From Thioalkalivibrio sp. ALJ12 (GTDB taxonomy: Bacteria; Pseudomonadota; Gammaproteobacteria; Ectothiorhodospirales; Ectothiorhodospiraceae), in assembly GCF_000378305.1 (NCBI RefSeq), contig NZ_KB899538.1, positions 1,148,001 through 1,212,000 of the forward strand: DNA of 64,000 nt, given 5' to 3'. How positions within the stretch are numbered: position 1 is the first letter of the stretch; each line of letters opens with the position of its first letter. This document shows, piece after piece, positions 34,465-42,130 of the stretch. The notes under the pieces are model-generated. The model worked only from the letters and a program-made list of their open reading frames with translations, made no database searches and was not told the DNA's origin. A program made the position numbers and the translations under genes.

Positions 34465-35784
34465 ATGACCCAGACCCCATCCCCGAGTTTTTCCTTCGAA
34501 GAGGCCATTGGCGACTTCCTGGTCGCCTCGCGCAAGTGCGAGGTGGTGAGCCTGGAGCGCCTGCTGGAGGCGGTACAGCTGGTCGGGCGCATCCGCGCGC
34601 TGGTGCATCAGCTCCAGCGCGAACGCGGTGCCTCCAGCCTCTGGATCGGCTCCGGTGGCCAGCGCTATGCGGACGAACTGGCGCAGTACCGAGCCGAATC
34701 CGACACCACCGCACAGGCGTTTCGTGAACACCTTGATGGCTGGCTGGAGCCCGGGGCCTGTGCCCACGCGCGCAGCCGTCTGCTGGGGCGCATGGCGCTG
34801 GCGCTGCATGGCCTGTCGGGTCTGCCCAGCCTGCGGGCGGAGGTCAGCGAACGCACGCTCTCGCCGATGGAGGCGATGCGCGGCTTCAGCGAGCTGATCC
34901 GGTCGCTGCTGGCAGTGGTGTTCGAGGCCGCTGACTCCGCCACGGACCCGGAGGTCTCGCGGGCCCTGGTGGCCCTGCTGAACTTCATGCAGGGCAAGGA
35001 GCTGGCGGGCCAGGAACGCGCGATCGGGGCCGCCGGCTTTGGTCAGGGCGTGTTCGATGGCGAACTGCGCCAGTCCCTGTTGCACCGGATCGATGCCCAG
35101 GAACGCTCGTTTCGGATCTTCTCCGAGTTTGCCCCGAAGCCCGCCTGCGCGGCCTGGCAGGAACTGCAGGGCGCGGGCTTCGCGGCGGAGGTCGAGCGGC
35201 TGCGCCGTCAGGCCTGTACCCACGGCGATCTCCGGGGCGATCCCCTGCCGGACCCGGCCCGCGCCGAGACCTGGTTTGCCTGCACCACCGCGCGCATCGA
35301 CGCGATGAAGGAGATCGAGGACCTCTTGGAGATGCACCTGAACGAGTGTTGCTCGGCGCGGATTACGGCGGATCGCGCGGACCTGGGCGCGGTGCGTGAT
35401 CGCATCGCCCAGCTGGCGGAATCGGAGTTGAGTGACAGCGTTCCGTATGCGGTGTTCTTTGGGGCGCCGGAGGGTCTGGATCATGAGGAGGATGGTGAGA
35501 CGGTGCTCAACGTCCCCATCGTCGGACACTCGGTAATGGACCTGGTGCAGCGCCAGGCGACCCGGCTGCAGTCGGTGGAAGACGAACTGCATGCGGCACG
35601 CCAGGCTCTGGCCGAGCGCAAGACCATCGAGCGCGCCAAGGCGCTTCTGATCCAGCACCGCGGCCTCAGCGAGGACCAGGCCTACAAGCTCCTGCGCCAG
35701 ACAGCGATGAACCAGAACCGGCGCCTGTCCGAGGTCGCCGAGGCCACAGTCGCGATGTCGGATCTGCTGGGCAAAAGCTTGTAG
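34465..35784 (+). CDS. nasR: NasR-type NIT-ANTAR transcription antiterminator
   Basis: This 439-residue regulator has an N-terminal nitrate/nitrite-sensing NIT domain (about residues 35-290; starts ...LVHQLQRERGASSLWIGS, the Arg-containing helix that binds nitrate in this family) and a C-terminal ANTAR RNA-binding domain (about 370-430; ERKTIERAKALLIQHRGLSEDQAYKLLR). In Klebsiella NasR, nitrate binding makes ANTAR bind the leader of the assimilation operon and prevent termination. The gene lies directly upstream of a leader with a hexaloop hairpin and terminator. I start at ATG 34465, the first Met in front of the conserved part. Confidence 0.92.
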   Translation: MTQTPSPSFSFEEAIGDFLVASRKCEVVSLERLLEAVQLVGRIRALVHQLQRERGASSLWIGSGGQRYADELAQYRAESDTTAQAFREHLDGWLEPGACAHARSRLLGRMALALHGLSGLPSLRAEVSERTLSPMEAMRGFSELIRSLLAVVFEAADSATDPEVSRALVALLNFMQGKELAGQERAIGAAGFGQGVFDGELRQSLLHRIDAQERSFRIFSEFAPKPACAAWQELQGAGFAAEVERLRRQACTHGDLRGDPLPDPARAETWFACTTARIDAMKEIEDLLEMHLNECCSARITADRADLGAVRDRIAQLAESELSDSVPYAVFFGAPEGLDHEEDGETVLNVPIVGHSVMDLVQRQATRLQSVEDELHAARQALAERKTIERAKALLIQHRGLSEDQAYKLLRQTAMNQNRRLSEVAEATVAMSDLLGKSL

Positions 35785-35994
35785 CAGCCCCCTTGTGCGG
35801 TGCACCAATGCGGTTCGCCTGCACCGCCAGCGCGCCCCAGGGTGGTGCCGCTGTCGGCCGAGTTGCGGTTGGCGTTGCCCTCGCGGGGTTCGATTGAGTA
35901 ACCGAGACCATCCGATTTTCCCGCGCCATGGCGCGATTCTTCCTCACAGGCTCGATTAGTAACGGCTAATTGGCACACCTCCTGCAGGAGTATC

Positions 35995-36024
35995 GGCAAG
36001 ACGAGCCAACGGCGGTTCGTCGCC
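35995..36024 (+). promoter_or_regulatory. ANTAR-type RNA hairpin in the nitrate operon leader
   Basis: A perfect 8-bp stem (36000-36007 with 36014-36021, one G-T pair) closes a six-base loop at 36008-36013. The loop has A at position 1 and G at position 4, the known recognition pattern for ANTAR proteins. Three further pairs (35995-35997 with 36022-36024) extend it past a two-base bulge. Confidence 0.65.
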
Positions 36025-36032
36025 TGACAACA

Positions 36033-36057
36033 GGGGGACCCGATGACCGGGTCTCCC
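36033..36057 (+). promoter_or_regulatory. Second leader hairpin of the nitrate operon
   Basis: A 10-bp stem (36033-36042 with 36048-36057, one G-T pair) has a five-base loop at 36043-36047. It is at the place of the second ANTAR hairpin, but its loop is not the standard hexaloop. It may help protein binding or simply space the hairpin from the terminator. Confidence 0.5.
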
Positions 36058-36069
36058 ATGGGACTGGAC

Positions 36070-36124
36070 AAAGGCGTCCATCACCCGGCTGCAAACGCGG
36101 CCGGGCTGATGCGACGCCTTTTTT
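36070..36124 (+). terminator. Leader attenuator terminator upstream of nrtA
   Basis: The long stem pairs 36070-36078 with 36113-36121, 36079-36083 with 36107-36111 and 36084-36089 with 36100-36105, with single-base bulges, and ends in six T (36119-36124). It lies 41 bases before nrtA and 285 bases after nasR. It would stop transcription of the nitrate genes unless antitermination occurs. Confidence 0.85.
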
Positions 36125-36165
36125 CGTTTTTGGACGTGTTTGCTGACAAGGGGAGTGAGCCCGCA

Positions 36166-37470
36166 ATGACCGATTACACGAATGACACGAAGCAACCCTC
36201 CGGCCTGTCGCGCCGGCGTTTCCTGGGCGGTATGGCCGCCGGGATCGGCGCGACCGCTCTGGGTGTGTCCGGGGCCGCGCCCTGGGGCTATGCGAAGGCC
36301 GGCAACGGCAAACCGGAGACCACCGAGGCAAAGCTGGGATTTATCGCCCTGACGGATGCCGCACCGCTGTTCGTCGCGCTGGAGAAGGGCTTCTTCGCCG
36401 ACCACGGTATGCCGGATGTACAGGTGCTGAAGCAGTCCTCCTGGGGCACGGTGCGCGACAACCTGGAACTGGGCTCGCGCCGCGGCGGCATCGACGGTTC
36501 CCACATCCTGACGCCAATGCCCTACCTGATCCATCGTCGCGGTACGCCGATGAGCATCCTCGCGCGGCTGAATCTGGCAGGGCAGTGCATCTCGGTGGGG
36601 GATGAGTACGCCGACCTGAAGGTCGGCCTGGATACCGGCGAGTTCAAGACCGCGCTGGCGGAAAAGCGCGCCGGGGGCGACGAGGTGCGCGCGGCGATGA
36701 CCTTCCCCGGCGGGACCCACGACCTGTGGATTCGCTACTGGATGGCGGCCGGCGGGATCGACCCGAACCGTGACATCTCCACCATCGTCGTGCCGCCGGC
36801 GCAGATGGTCGCCAACATGCGCGTCGGCTCCATGGACACCTTCTGTGTCTGCGAGCCCTGGAACATGCAGCTGATCAACCAGGGCATCGGCTATACCGCG
36901 AACACCACCGGCGAGCTCTGGCACAACCATCCCGAGAAGGCGCTGGGCATGCGCGCGGACTGGGTGGAGGCGAACCCGAATGCGGCCCGCGCCCTGACCA
37001 TGGCGGTGATGGAGGCGCAGATGTACTGCGAGGACCCGGCGAATATCGAGGAGGTCGCCGAGATCTGCTCGCGCCGGCGCTACATCCATGCCCCGTACGG
37101 CGACATCATCGACCGCATGCAGGGGCACTTCGACTACGGCACCGGCCGCGTGGTCGAGGATCATCCCGACCGCATGCGCTACTGGAACGACCAGGCCTCC
37201 TATCCCTTCAAGAGCCACGACCTGTGGTTCCTCACCGAGGACATCCGCTGGGGCTACCTGCCGCCGGATCTCGACATGCAGACCCTGGTGGACGAGGTCA
37301 ACCGCGAGGACATCTGGCGCGAGGCGGCCGACACGCTCGGCATTGACTCGGCCGACATCCCCGAGTCCACCTCGCGCGGCAAGGAAACGTTCTTCGACGG
37401 CAAGGTCTTCGACCCGGAAGACCCGCAGGCCTACCTCGACAGCCTGGAGATCAAGGCGCTCGCGTCCTGA
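36166..37470 (+). CDS. nrtA: NrtA, nitrate ABC-transporter substrate-binding protein
   Basis: This 434-residue periplasmic binding protein serves nitrate or nitrite uptake. A twin-arginine signal (SRRRFLGGMAAGIGATALG, from residue 15) replaces the lipoprotein signal of cyanobacterial NrtA, indicating export of a folded protein. The NrtA/SsuA-like fold starts at KLGFIALTDAAPLFVALEKGFF, and FCVCEPWN and SHDLWFLTEDIRWGY are typical of nitrate-binding members. ATG 36166 lies after the leader terminator. It begins the operon nrtABD-nirB-nirD-nasA-cysG-hemD. Confidence 0.92.
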   Translation: MTDYTNDTKQPSGLSRRRFLGGMAAGIGATALGVSGAAPWGYAKAGNGKPETTEAKLGFIALTDAAPLFVALEKGFFADHGMPDVQVLKQSSWGTVRDNLELGSRRGGIDGSHILTPMPYLIHRRGTPMSILARLNLAGQCISVGDEYADLKVGLDTGEFKTALAEKRAGGDEVRAAMTFPGGTHDLWIRYWMAAGGIDPNRDISTIVVPPAQMVANMRVGSMDTFCVCEPWNMQLINQGIGYTANTTGELWHNHPEKALGMRADWVEANPNAARALTMAVMEAQMYCEDPANIEEVAEICSRRRYIHAPYGDIIDRMQGHFDYGTGRVVEDHPDRMRYWNDQASYPFKSHDLWFLTEDIRWGYLPPDLDMQTLVDEVNREDIWREAADTLGIDSADIPESTSRGKETFFDGKVFDPEDPQAYLDSLEIKALAS

Positions 37471-37515
37471 CGCGACGGCCCGACGCCCCCTGCACAGACG
37501 ATTCAAGAGGATTCA

Positions 37516-38454
37516 ATGATGAGTGCCATTCTCGATCGCAACATGACCTTCGGCGCCGGGCGCGAACGCCCGGCGGCCGCGGAGACCCCCACGGCCCCGG
37601 TGGCCCGACCGGCGGCGCCGTCGGCGCGGTCCGGCGGTGCCCCGCCGCCCGAGCCCGGGGCCTGGGGGCGGCGTTTGCGCAACGCGGCCACCGTGGTCCT
37701 GCCGCCGGTGATCGTGACCGCGTTTTTTTTGCTCCTTTGGGAAATGATGACGTCCTCCCAGGGAGCCGTACTGCCCGGCCCGAGTCAGGTGATCACCGAC
37801 ACCTGGGAACTGATCGTCAATCCGTTCTATGACTACGGCGGCAACGACGTGGGCATGGCCTGGCAGCTGCTCGCGAGTCTCGAGCGTGTGGCCTACGGCT
37901 ACGCCCTGGCGGTAGTCGCCGGGATCGGTCTCGGCGTGCTGGTCGGCCAGTCCACCTGGGCGATGCGCGGGTTGGACCCGCTGTTCCAGGTGCTGCGCAC
38001 CGTGCCGCCGCTGGCCTGGCTGCCGATCTCCCTGGCTGCCTTCCAGGCCAGCAACCCGTCGGCGATCTTCGTGATCTTCATCACTGCGATCTGGCCGATC
38101 ATCATCAACACCTCGGTCGGCATCCGGAACATCTCGCAGGACTACGTGAACGTGGCCCGCGTGCTTCGCCTGAACGGCTATGAGTACTTCACCAAGATCA
38201 TGCTCCCGGCCGCCGCGCCGTATGTCTTCTCCGGTCTGCGCATCGGCATCGGTCTCGCCTGGCTGGCGATCGTCGCCGCCGAGATGCTGATCGGCGGGGT
38301 CGGCATCGGCTTCTTCATCTGGGATGCCTGGAACGCCTCCATGCTCAGCGACATCGTGCTGGCCCTGGTCTACGTCGGCCTGGTCGGGTTCTTCCTCGAC
38401 CGTCTGGTCGCGATCGTCGGCAACTGGGTAACCCGCGGCACGCAGGCCGGCTGA
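37516..38454 (+). CDS. nrtB: NrtB, nitrate ABC-transporter permease
   Basis: This 312-residue inner-membrane permease has six or so hydrophobic segments and the binding-protein-dependent permease loop (EYFTKIMLPAAAPYVFSGLRIGIGLAW, where it contacts the ATPase). The first 60 residues are polar, Pro- and Ala-rich and cytoplasmic. AAGAGGATTCA is the ribosome site; ATG 37516 and ATG 37519 are adjacent, and I use the first. It lies between the binding protein and the ATPase genes. Confidence 0.92.
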   Translation: MMSAILDRNMTFGAGRERPAAAETPTAPVARPAAPSARSGGAPPPEPGAWGRRLRNAATVVLPPVIVTAFFLLLWEMMTSSQGAVLPGPSQVITDTWELIVNPFYDYGGNDVGMAWQLLASLERVAYGYALAVVAGIGLGVLVGQSTWAMRGLDPLFQVLRTVPPLAWLPISLAAFQASNPSAIFVIFITAIWPIIINTSVGIRNISQDYVNVARVLRLNGYEYFTKIMLPAAAPYVFSGLRIGIGLAWLAIVAAEMLIGGVGIGFFIWDAWNASMLSDIVLALVYVGLVGFFLDRLVAIVGNWVTRGTQAG

Positions 38455-38480
38455 GCCGGCCCCCTCACAGGAGAAACATC

Positions 38481-39281
38481 ATGACCAGCTATCTCTCCAT
38501 CGAACACGTCCACAAGACCTTTGGCGAAGGCCCGACAGCCAGCGAGGTGCTGCGCGACGTCGACCTGCACGTGGACCGCGGCGAGTTCATCTCCATCATC
38601 GGCCACTCCGGCTGCGGCAAGTCGACGGTGCTCAATATCGTCGCCGGGCTGCTGGAGACCAGCACCGGCGCGGTGATCCTGGACGGCAAGGAGGTCAGCA
38701 AGCCGGGCCCGGACCGCAGCGTCGTGTTCCAGAACCACTCCCTGCTGCCCTGGCTGACCGTGCGCGACAACGTGGCGCTGGCGGTGGACAAGACCTTCAA
38801 GGGCACCAAGTCCGCCGCCGAGCGCCGCGAATGGGTACTGCAGACTCTGGACATGGTCGGCATGAGCCACGCGCTGGACAAGCGCCCGGACGAGATTTCC
38901 GGCGGCATGAAGCAGCGCGTGGGCATCGCCCGGGCCCTGGCGATGGAGCCGAAGGTGCTGCTGATGGACGAGCCCTTCGGTGCGCTGGACGCGCTGACCC
39001 GGGCGCACCTGCAGGACGAGGTGATGCGCATCCAGTCGGATCTGGGCAACACCGTGCTGATGGTCACCCACGACGTGGACGAGGCGGTGCTGCTGTCCGA
39101 CCGCATCGTGATGATGACCAACGGCCCGGCCGCGACCATCGGCGAGATCCTGGAGATCGACCTGCCGAAGCCGCGCGAGCGCCTGGCGATGGCCGACAAC
39201 GCCGAATACAACCACTACCGGGCCGAGGTGCTGCGCTTTCTCCACGAGCGCCACAAGAACCCCGAGTCGGAGGCCGCGTGA
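38481..39281 (+). CDS. nrtD: NrtD-type nitrate ABC-transporter ATPase
   Basis: This 266-residue ATPase drives nitrate uptake. Walker A is GHSGCGKST (about residues 43-51), the signature is ISGGMKQRVGIARAL (about 139-153), Walker B is KVLLMDEPFGALDA (about 162-175), with the switch His in MVTHDVDEA. It has no C-terminal solute-binding domain, so it is of the NrtD rather than NrtC kind and probably works as a homodimer. Its stop overlaps the nirB start by one base. Confidence 0.9.
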   Translation: MTSYLSIEHVHKTFGEGPTASEVLRDVDLHVDRGEFISIIGHSGCGKSTVLNIVAGLLETSTGAVILDGKEVSKPGPDRSVVFQNHSLLPWLTVRDNVALAVDKTFKGTKSAAERREWVLQTLDMVGMSHALDKRPDEISGGMKQRVGIARALAMEPKVLLMDEPFGALDALTRAHLQDEVMRIQSDLGNTVLMVTHDVDEAVLLSDRIVMMTNGPAATIGEILEIDLPKPRERLAMADNAEYNHYRAEVLRFLHERHKNPESEAA

Positions 39282-41761
39282 TGGATACCGCGAACGAGAA
39301 GCCGCGGCTGGTCCTGATCGGCAACGGCATGGCCGGGATGCGTACGGTCGAGGAGCTGCTGAAGCTCAAGCCGGACATGTACCACATCACCGTGTTCGGT
39401 GCCGAGCCCTGGGGCAACTACAACCGCATCATGCTCTCGCCGGTGCTGGCCTCGGAGAAGACCGTCGACGAGATCATGCTGAACGATGATGCCTGGTATG
39501 CCGAACGCGGCATCACCCTGCACAAGGGCCGACGCATCGAGCGGATCGACCGCGTGAACCGGCGGGTGATCGCCGAGGACGGCACCGAGGCGCCCTATGA
39601 CCGCCTGCTGCTGGCGACCGGCTCCGACCCGGTGATGATCCCGGTGCCAGGGCACGAACTGGAGGGCGTGGTTGCCTTCCGCGACATCCACGACGTGGAC
39701 GCGATGCTCGCGGCCAGCCGCGCACACCAGCATGCGGTGGTGATCGGCGGCGGCCTGCTGGGCCTGGAGGCCGCCAACGGCCTGATGCGCCAGGGCATGG
39801 AGGTCACCGTGGTGCACCTGATGGACCACCTGATGGAGCGCCAGCTGGATGCCGAGGCCGCCGGGATGCTGCGCGGCTCGCTGGAGGAGCGTGGCATGCG
39901 TTTCCGCATGGCGCATCAGACCGAGACGATCCTGGGCGAGGACCGCGTCACCGGCGTGCGCTTCACCGACGGCAGCGAGGTCGAGGCGGATCTGGTGGTG
40001 ATGGCGGTCGGCATCCGCCCGAACACCGCGCTGGCCGAGTCCGCCGGGCTGCACTGCGAGCGCGGCGTGGTGGTGAACGACACCATGCAGACCTATGACC
40101 CGTCGATCTATGCGGTCGGCGAGTGCGTGCAGCACCGCGGCGCCACCTACGGCCTGGTCGCGCCCCTGTGGGAACAGGCGAAGGTCTGCGCCAACCACCT
40201 GGCCGAGTACGGCATCGGGCGCTACGAGGGCTCGATGACCTCCACCAAGCTGAAGGTGACCGGGATCGACCTGTTCTCCGCCGGCGACTTCACCGGTGAC
40301 GAGACCACCGAGGACCTGGTGTTCAAGGACGCCGCGCGCGGCGTCTACAAGCGCCTGGTGCTGAAGGACAACCGCATCCAGGGGGCCGTGCTGTACGGCG
40401 ATACCCTGGACGGCTCCTGGTATTTCCAGCTGATGCGGGACGCCACGCCGGTGGCCGACATCCGCGAGAACCTGCTGTTCGGCCAGGCGCATATCGGCGA
40501 CTCCGGCCACGGCGACGAGGCCTCGCGGGTCGCGGCCATGCCCGACGAGGCCGAGATCTGCGGCTGCAACGGCGTGTGCAAGGGCGAGATCGTCCAGGCG
40601 ATCAGCGAGCACAAGCTGTTCACGCTGGAGGACGTGCGCGCCCACACCAAGGCGTCGAACTCCTGTGGCTCCTGCACCGGGCTGGTGGAGTCCGTGCTTG
40701 CCACCACGCTGGGCGGCGACTACTCCGACGCCCCGGCGAAAAAGCCGGTCTGCGCCTGCACCGACCACAGCCACGACGAGGTGCGCGCGGCGATCAGCCG
40801 CGACGGGCTGAAGACCATGGACGCGGTGTTCGAGGCCCTCGACTGGAAGACCCCGAACGGCTGCCATGTCTGCCGTCCGGCGCTCAACTACTACCTGCTG
40901 GCGGCCTGGCCGAAGGACTACCAGGACGACGCCCAGTCGCGCTTCATCAACGAGCGCGCCCATGGCAACATCCAGAAGGACGGGACCTATTCCGTCGTGC
41001 CGCGCATCTGGGGCGGGGTGACCACCCCGGCCGAGCTGCGCGCGATCGCCGAGGTGGCCGAGCGCTACCAGGTGCCCACGGTCAAGTTCACCGGCGGCCA
41101 GCGCATCGATCTGCTGGGGGTGAAGAAGGTCGACCTGCCGGCGATGTGGCGCGATCTCGGCGACGCCGGGTTTGTCTCCGGCCATGCCTACGGCAAGGCC
41201 CTGCGCACGGTGAAGACCTGTGTCGGCTCCGAATGGTGCCGCTTTGGCACCCAGGACTCGACCGGGCTCGGCATCCAGCTGGAGCGGATGACCTGGGGCT
41301 CCTGGACCCCGCACAAGTTCAAGATGGCGGTCTCCGGCTGTCCGCGTAACTGCGCCGAGGCGACGATCAAGGACCTCGGTGTGGTCTGCGTGGACTCGGG
41401 TTACGAGCTGCACGTGGGCGGCAACGGCGGGGTGAAGGTCCGCGCCACCGACTTCCTCTGCAAGGTGGAGACCGAGGCCGAGGTGCTCGAATACGCCGGG
41501 GCCTTCATGCAGTTCTACCGCGAAGATGCGCGCTACCTGGAGCGCACCGCCCCGTGGATCGAGCGCGTCGGCCTGACCCGGGTGAAGGAACGCCTGGTGG
41601 ACGACGCCGACTACCGCGCGGCGCTGTACGCCCGCTTCCTGGAGTCGCAGGAGGTGGCGCAGGTGGACCCCTGGGCCGAACGCGCCGCCGGGCATGCGGC
41701 GCACGAGTTCATCCCGATCACGCCGGTGGACGCGGCCCCGCGCCAGGGGGTGTCGGCATGA
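39281..41761 (+). CDS. nirB: NirB, assimilatory NADH-nitrite reductase large subunit
   Basis: This 826-residue enzyme reduces nitrite to ammonium. Domains in order: FAD/NADH-binding Rossmann folds (LIGNGMAGMRTVEEL from about residue 12; VIGGGLLGLEAANG about 154-167), two BFD-like [2Fe-2S] regions (CGCNGVC about 427 and the PVCACTD...GCHVC segment about 490-535), then siroheme-nitrite reductase domains. The [4Fe-4S]-siroheme ligands are CVGSEWC (about 647) and CPRNC (about 687). Length fits the family. I start at ATG 39281, overlapping the nrtD stop; its stop overlaps the ATG of nirD. Confidence 0.95.
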   Translation: MDTANEKPRLVLIGNGMAGMRTVEELLKLKPDMYHITVFGAEPWGNYNRIMLSPVLASEKTVDEIMLNDDAWYAERGITLHKGRRIERIDRVNRRVIAEDGTEAPYDRLLLATGSDPVMIPVPGHELEGVVAFRDIHDVDAMLAASRAHQHAVVIGGGLLGLEAANGLMRQGMEVTVVHLMDHLMERQLDAEAAGMLRGSLEERGMRFRMAHQTETILGEDRVTGVRFTDGSEVEADLVVMAVGIRPNTALAESAGLHCERGVVVNDTMQTYDPSIYAVGECVQHRGATYGLVAPLWEQAKVCANHLAEYGIGRYEGSMTSTKLKVTGIDLFSAGDFTGDETTEDLVFKDAARGVYKRLVLKDNRIQGAVLYGDTLDGSWYFQLMRDATPVADIRENLLFGQAHIGDSGHGDEASRVAAMPDEAEICGCNGVCKGEIVQAISEHKLFTLEDVRAHTKASNSCGSCTGLVESVLATTLGGDYSDAPAKKPVCACTDHSHDEVRAAISRDGLKTMDAVFEALDWKTPNGCHVCRPALNYYLLAAWPKDYQDDAQSRFINERAHGNIQKDGTYSVVPRIWGGVTTPAELRAIAEVAERYQVPTVKFTGGQRIDLLGVKKVDLPAMWRDLGDAGFVSGHAYGKALRTVKTCVGSEWCRFGTQDSTGLGIQLERMTWGSWTPHKFKMAVSGCPRNCAEATIKDLGVVCVDSGYELHVGGNGGVKVRATDFLCKVETEAEVLEYAGAFMQFYREDARYLERTAPWIERVGLTRVKERLVDDADYRAALYARFLESQEVAQVDPWAERAAGHAAHEFIPITPVDAAPRQGVSA

Positions 41762-42129
41762 GCTGGCTTGCGATCTGTCCGCTCGAGGACATCCCGTCGC
41801 TGGGCGCGCGCGTAGTGGCGGGCCCGAACGGAGACATCGCCGTGTTCCGCACCGCCGATGACCGCGTGTTTGCCCTGCGCGACCAGTGCCCGCACAAGGG
41901 TGGGCCGCTGTCGCAGGGCATCGTCCACGGCGAGCGCGTGACCTGCCCGCTGCACAACTGGGTGATCGACCTGCAGTCCGGCGAGGCCACCGGGGCGGAC
42001 AGTGGCTGCACCCATGCCTTCCCGATCCGGGTGACCGACGGTCAGGTGTGGCTGGATCTCTCCGGCGCCACGGGCGACGCCGCGGACGATCCCGCTGCGG
42101 CACCGGTCGCCTGCCGCGAGGCGGGCTGA
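41758..42129 (+). CDS. nirD: NirD, nitrite reductase small (Rieske) subunit
   Basis: This 123-residue Rieske-fold protein completes the NirBD nitrite reductase. The two ligand motifs are CPHKGGPL (about residues 43-50) and CPLHNW (about 63-68), here with all four Cys/His ligands of a [2Fe-2S] Rieske centre; in enteric NirD these are often lost. This suggests that the cluster is functional. The start overlaps the nirB stop (ATGA) and the next gene begins two bases after its stop. Confidence 0.93.
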   Translation: MSWLAICPLEDIPSLGARVVAGPNGDIAVFRTADDRVFALRDQCPHKGGPLSQGIVHGERVTCPLHNWVIDLQSGEATGADSGCTHAFPIRVTDGQVWLDLSGATGDAADDPAAAPVACREAG

Positions 42130-42130
42130 G

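Noticed and set aside
35973-35990. Palindromic CTCCTGCAGGAG in the nasR-nrtA gap, considered as the first ANTAR hairpin
   Set aside because: Its stem is only four to five pairs with a four-base loop, not the six-base loop with A1 and G4.
36043-36165. An upstream in-frame extension of nrtA starting at ATG 36043
   Set aside because: It overlaps the leader hairpin and the terminator, and the Tat signal starts naturally after ATG 36166.
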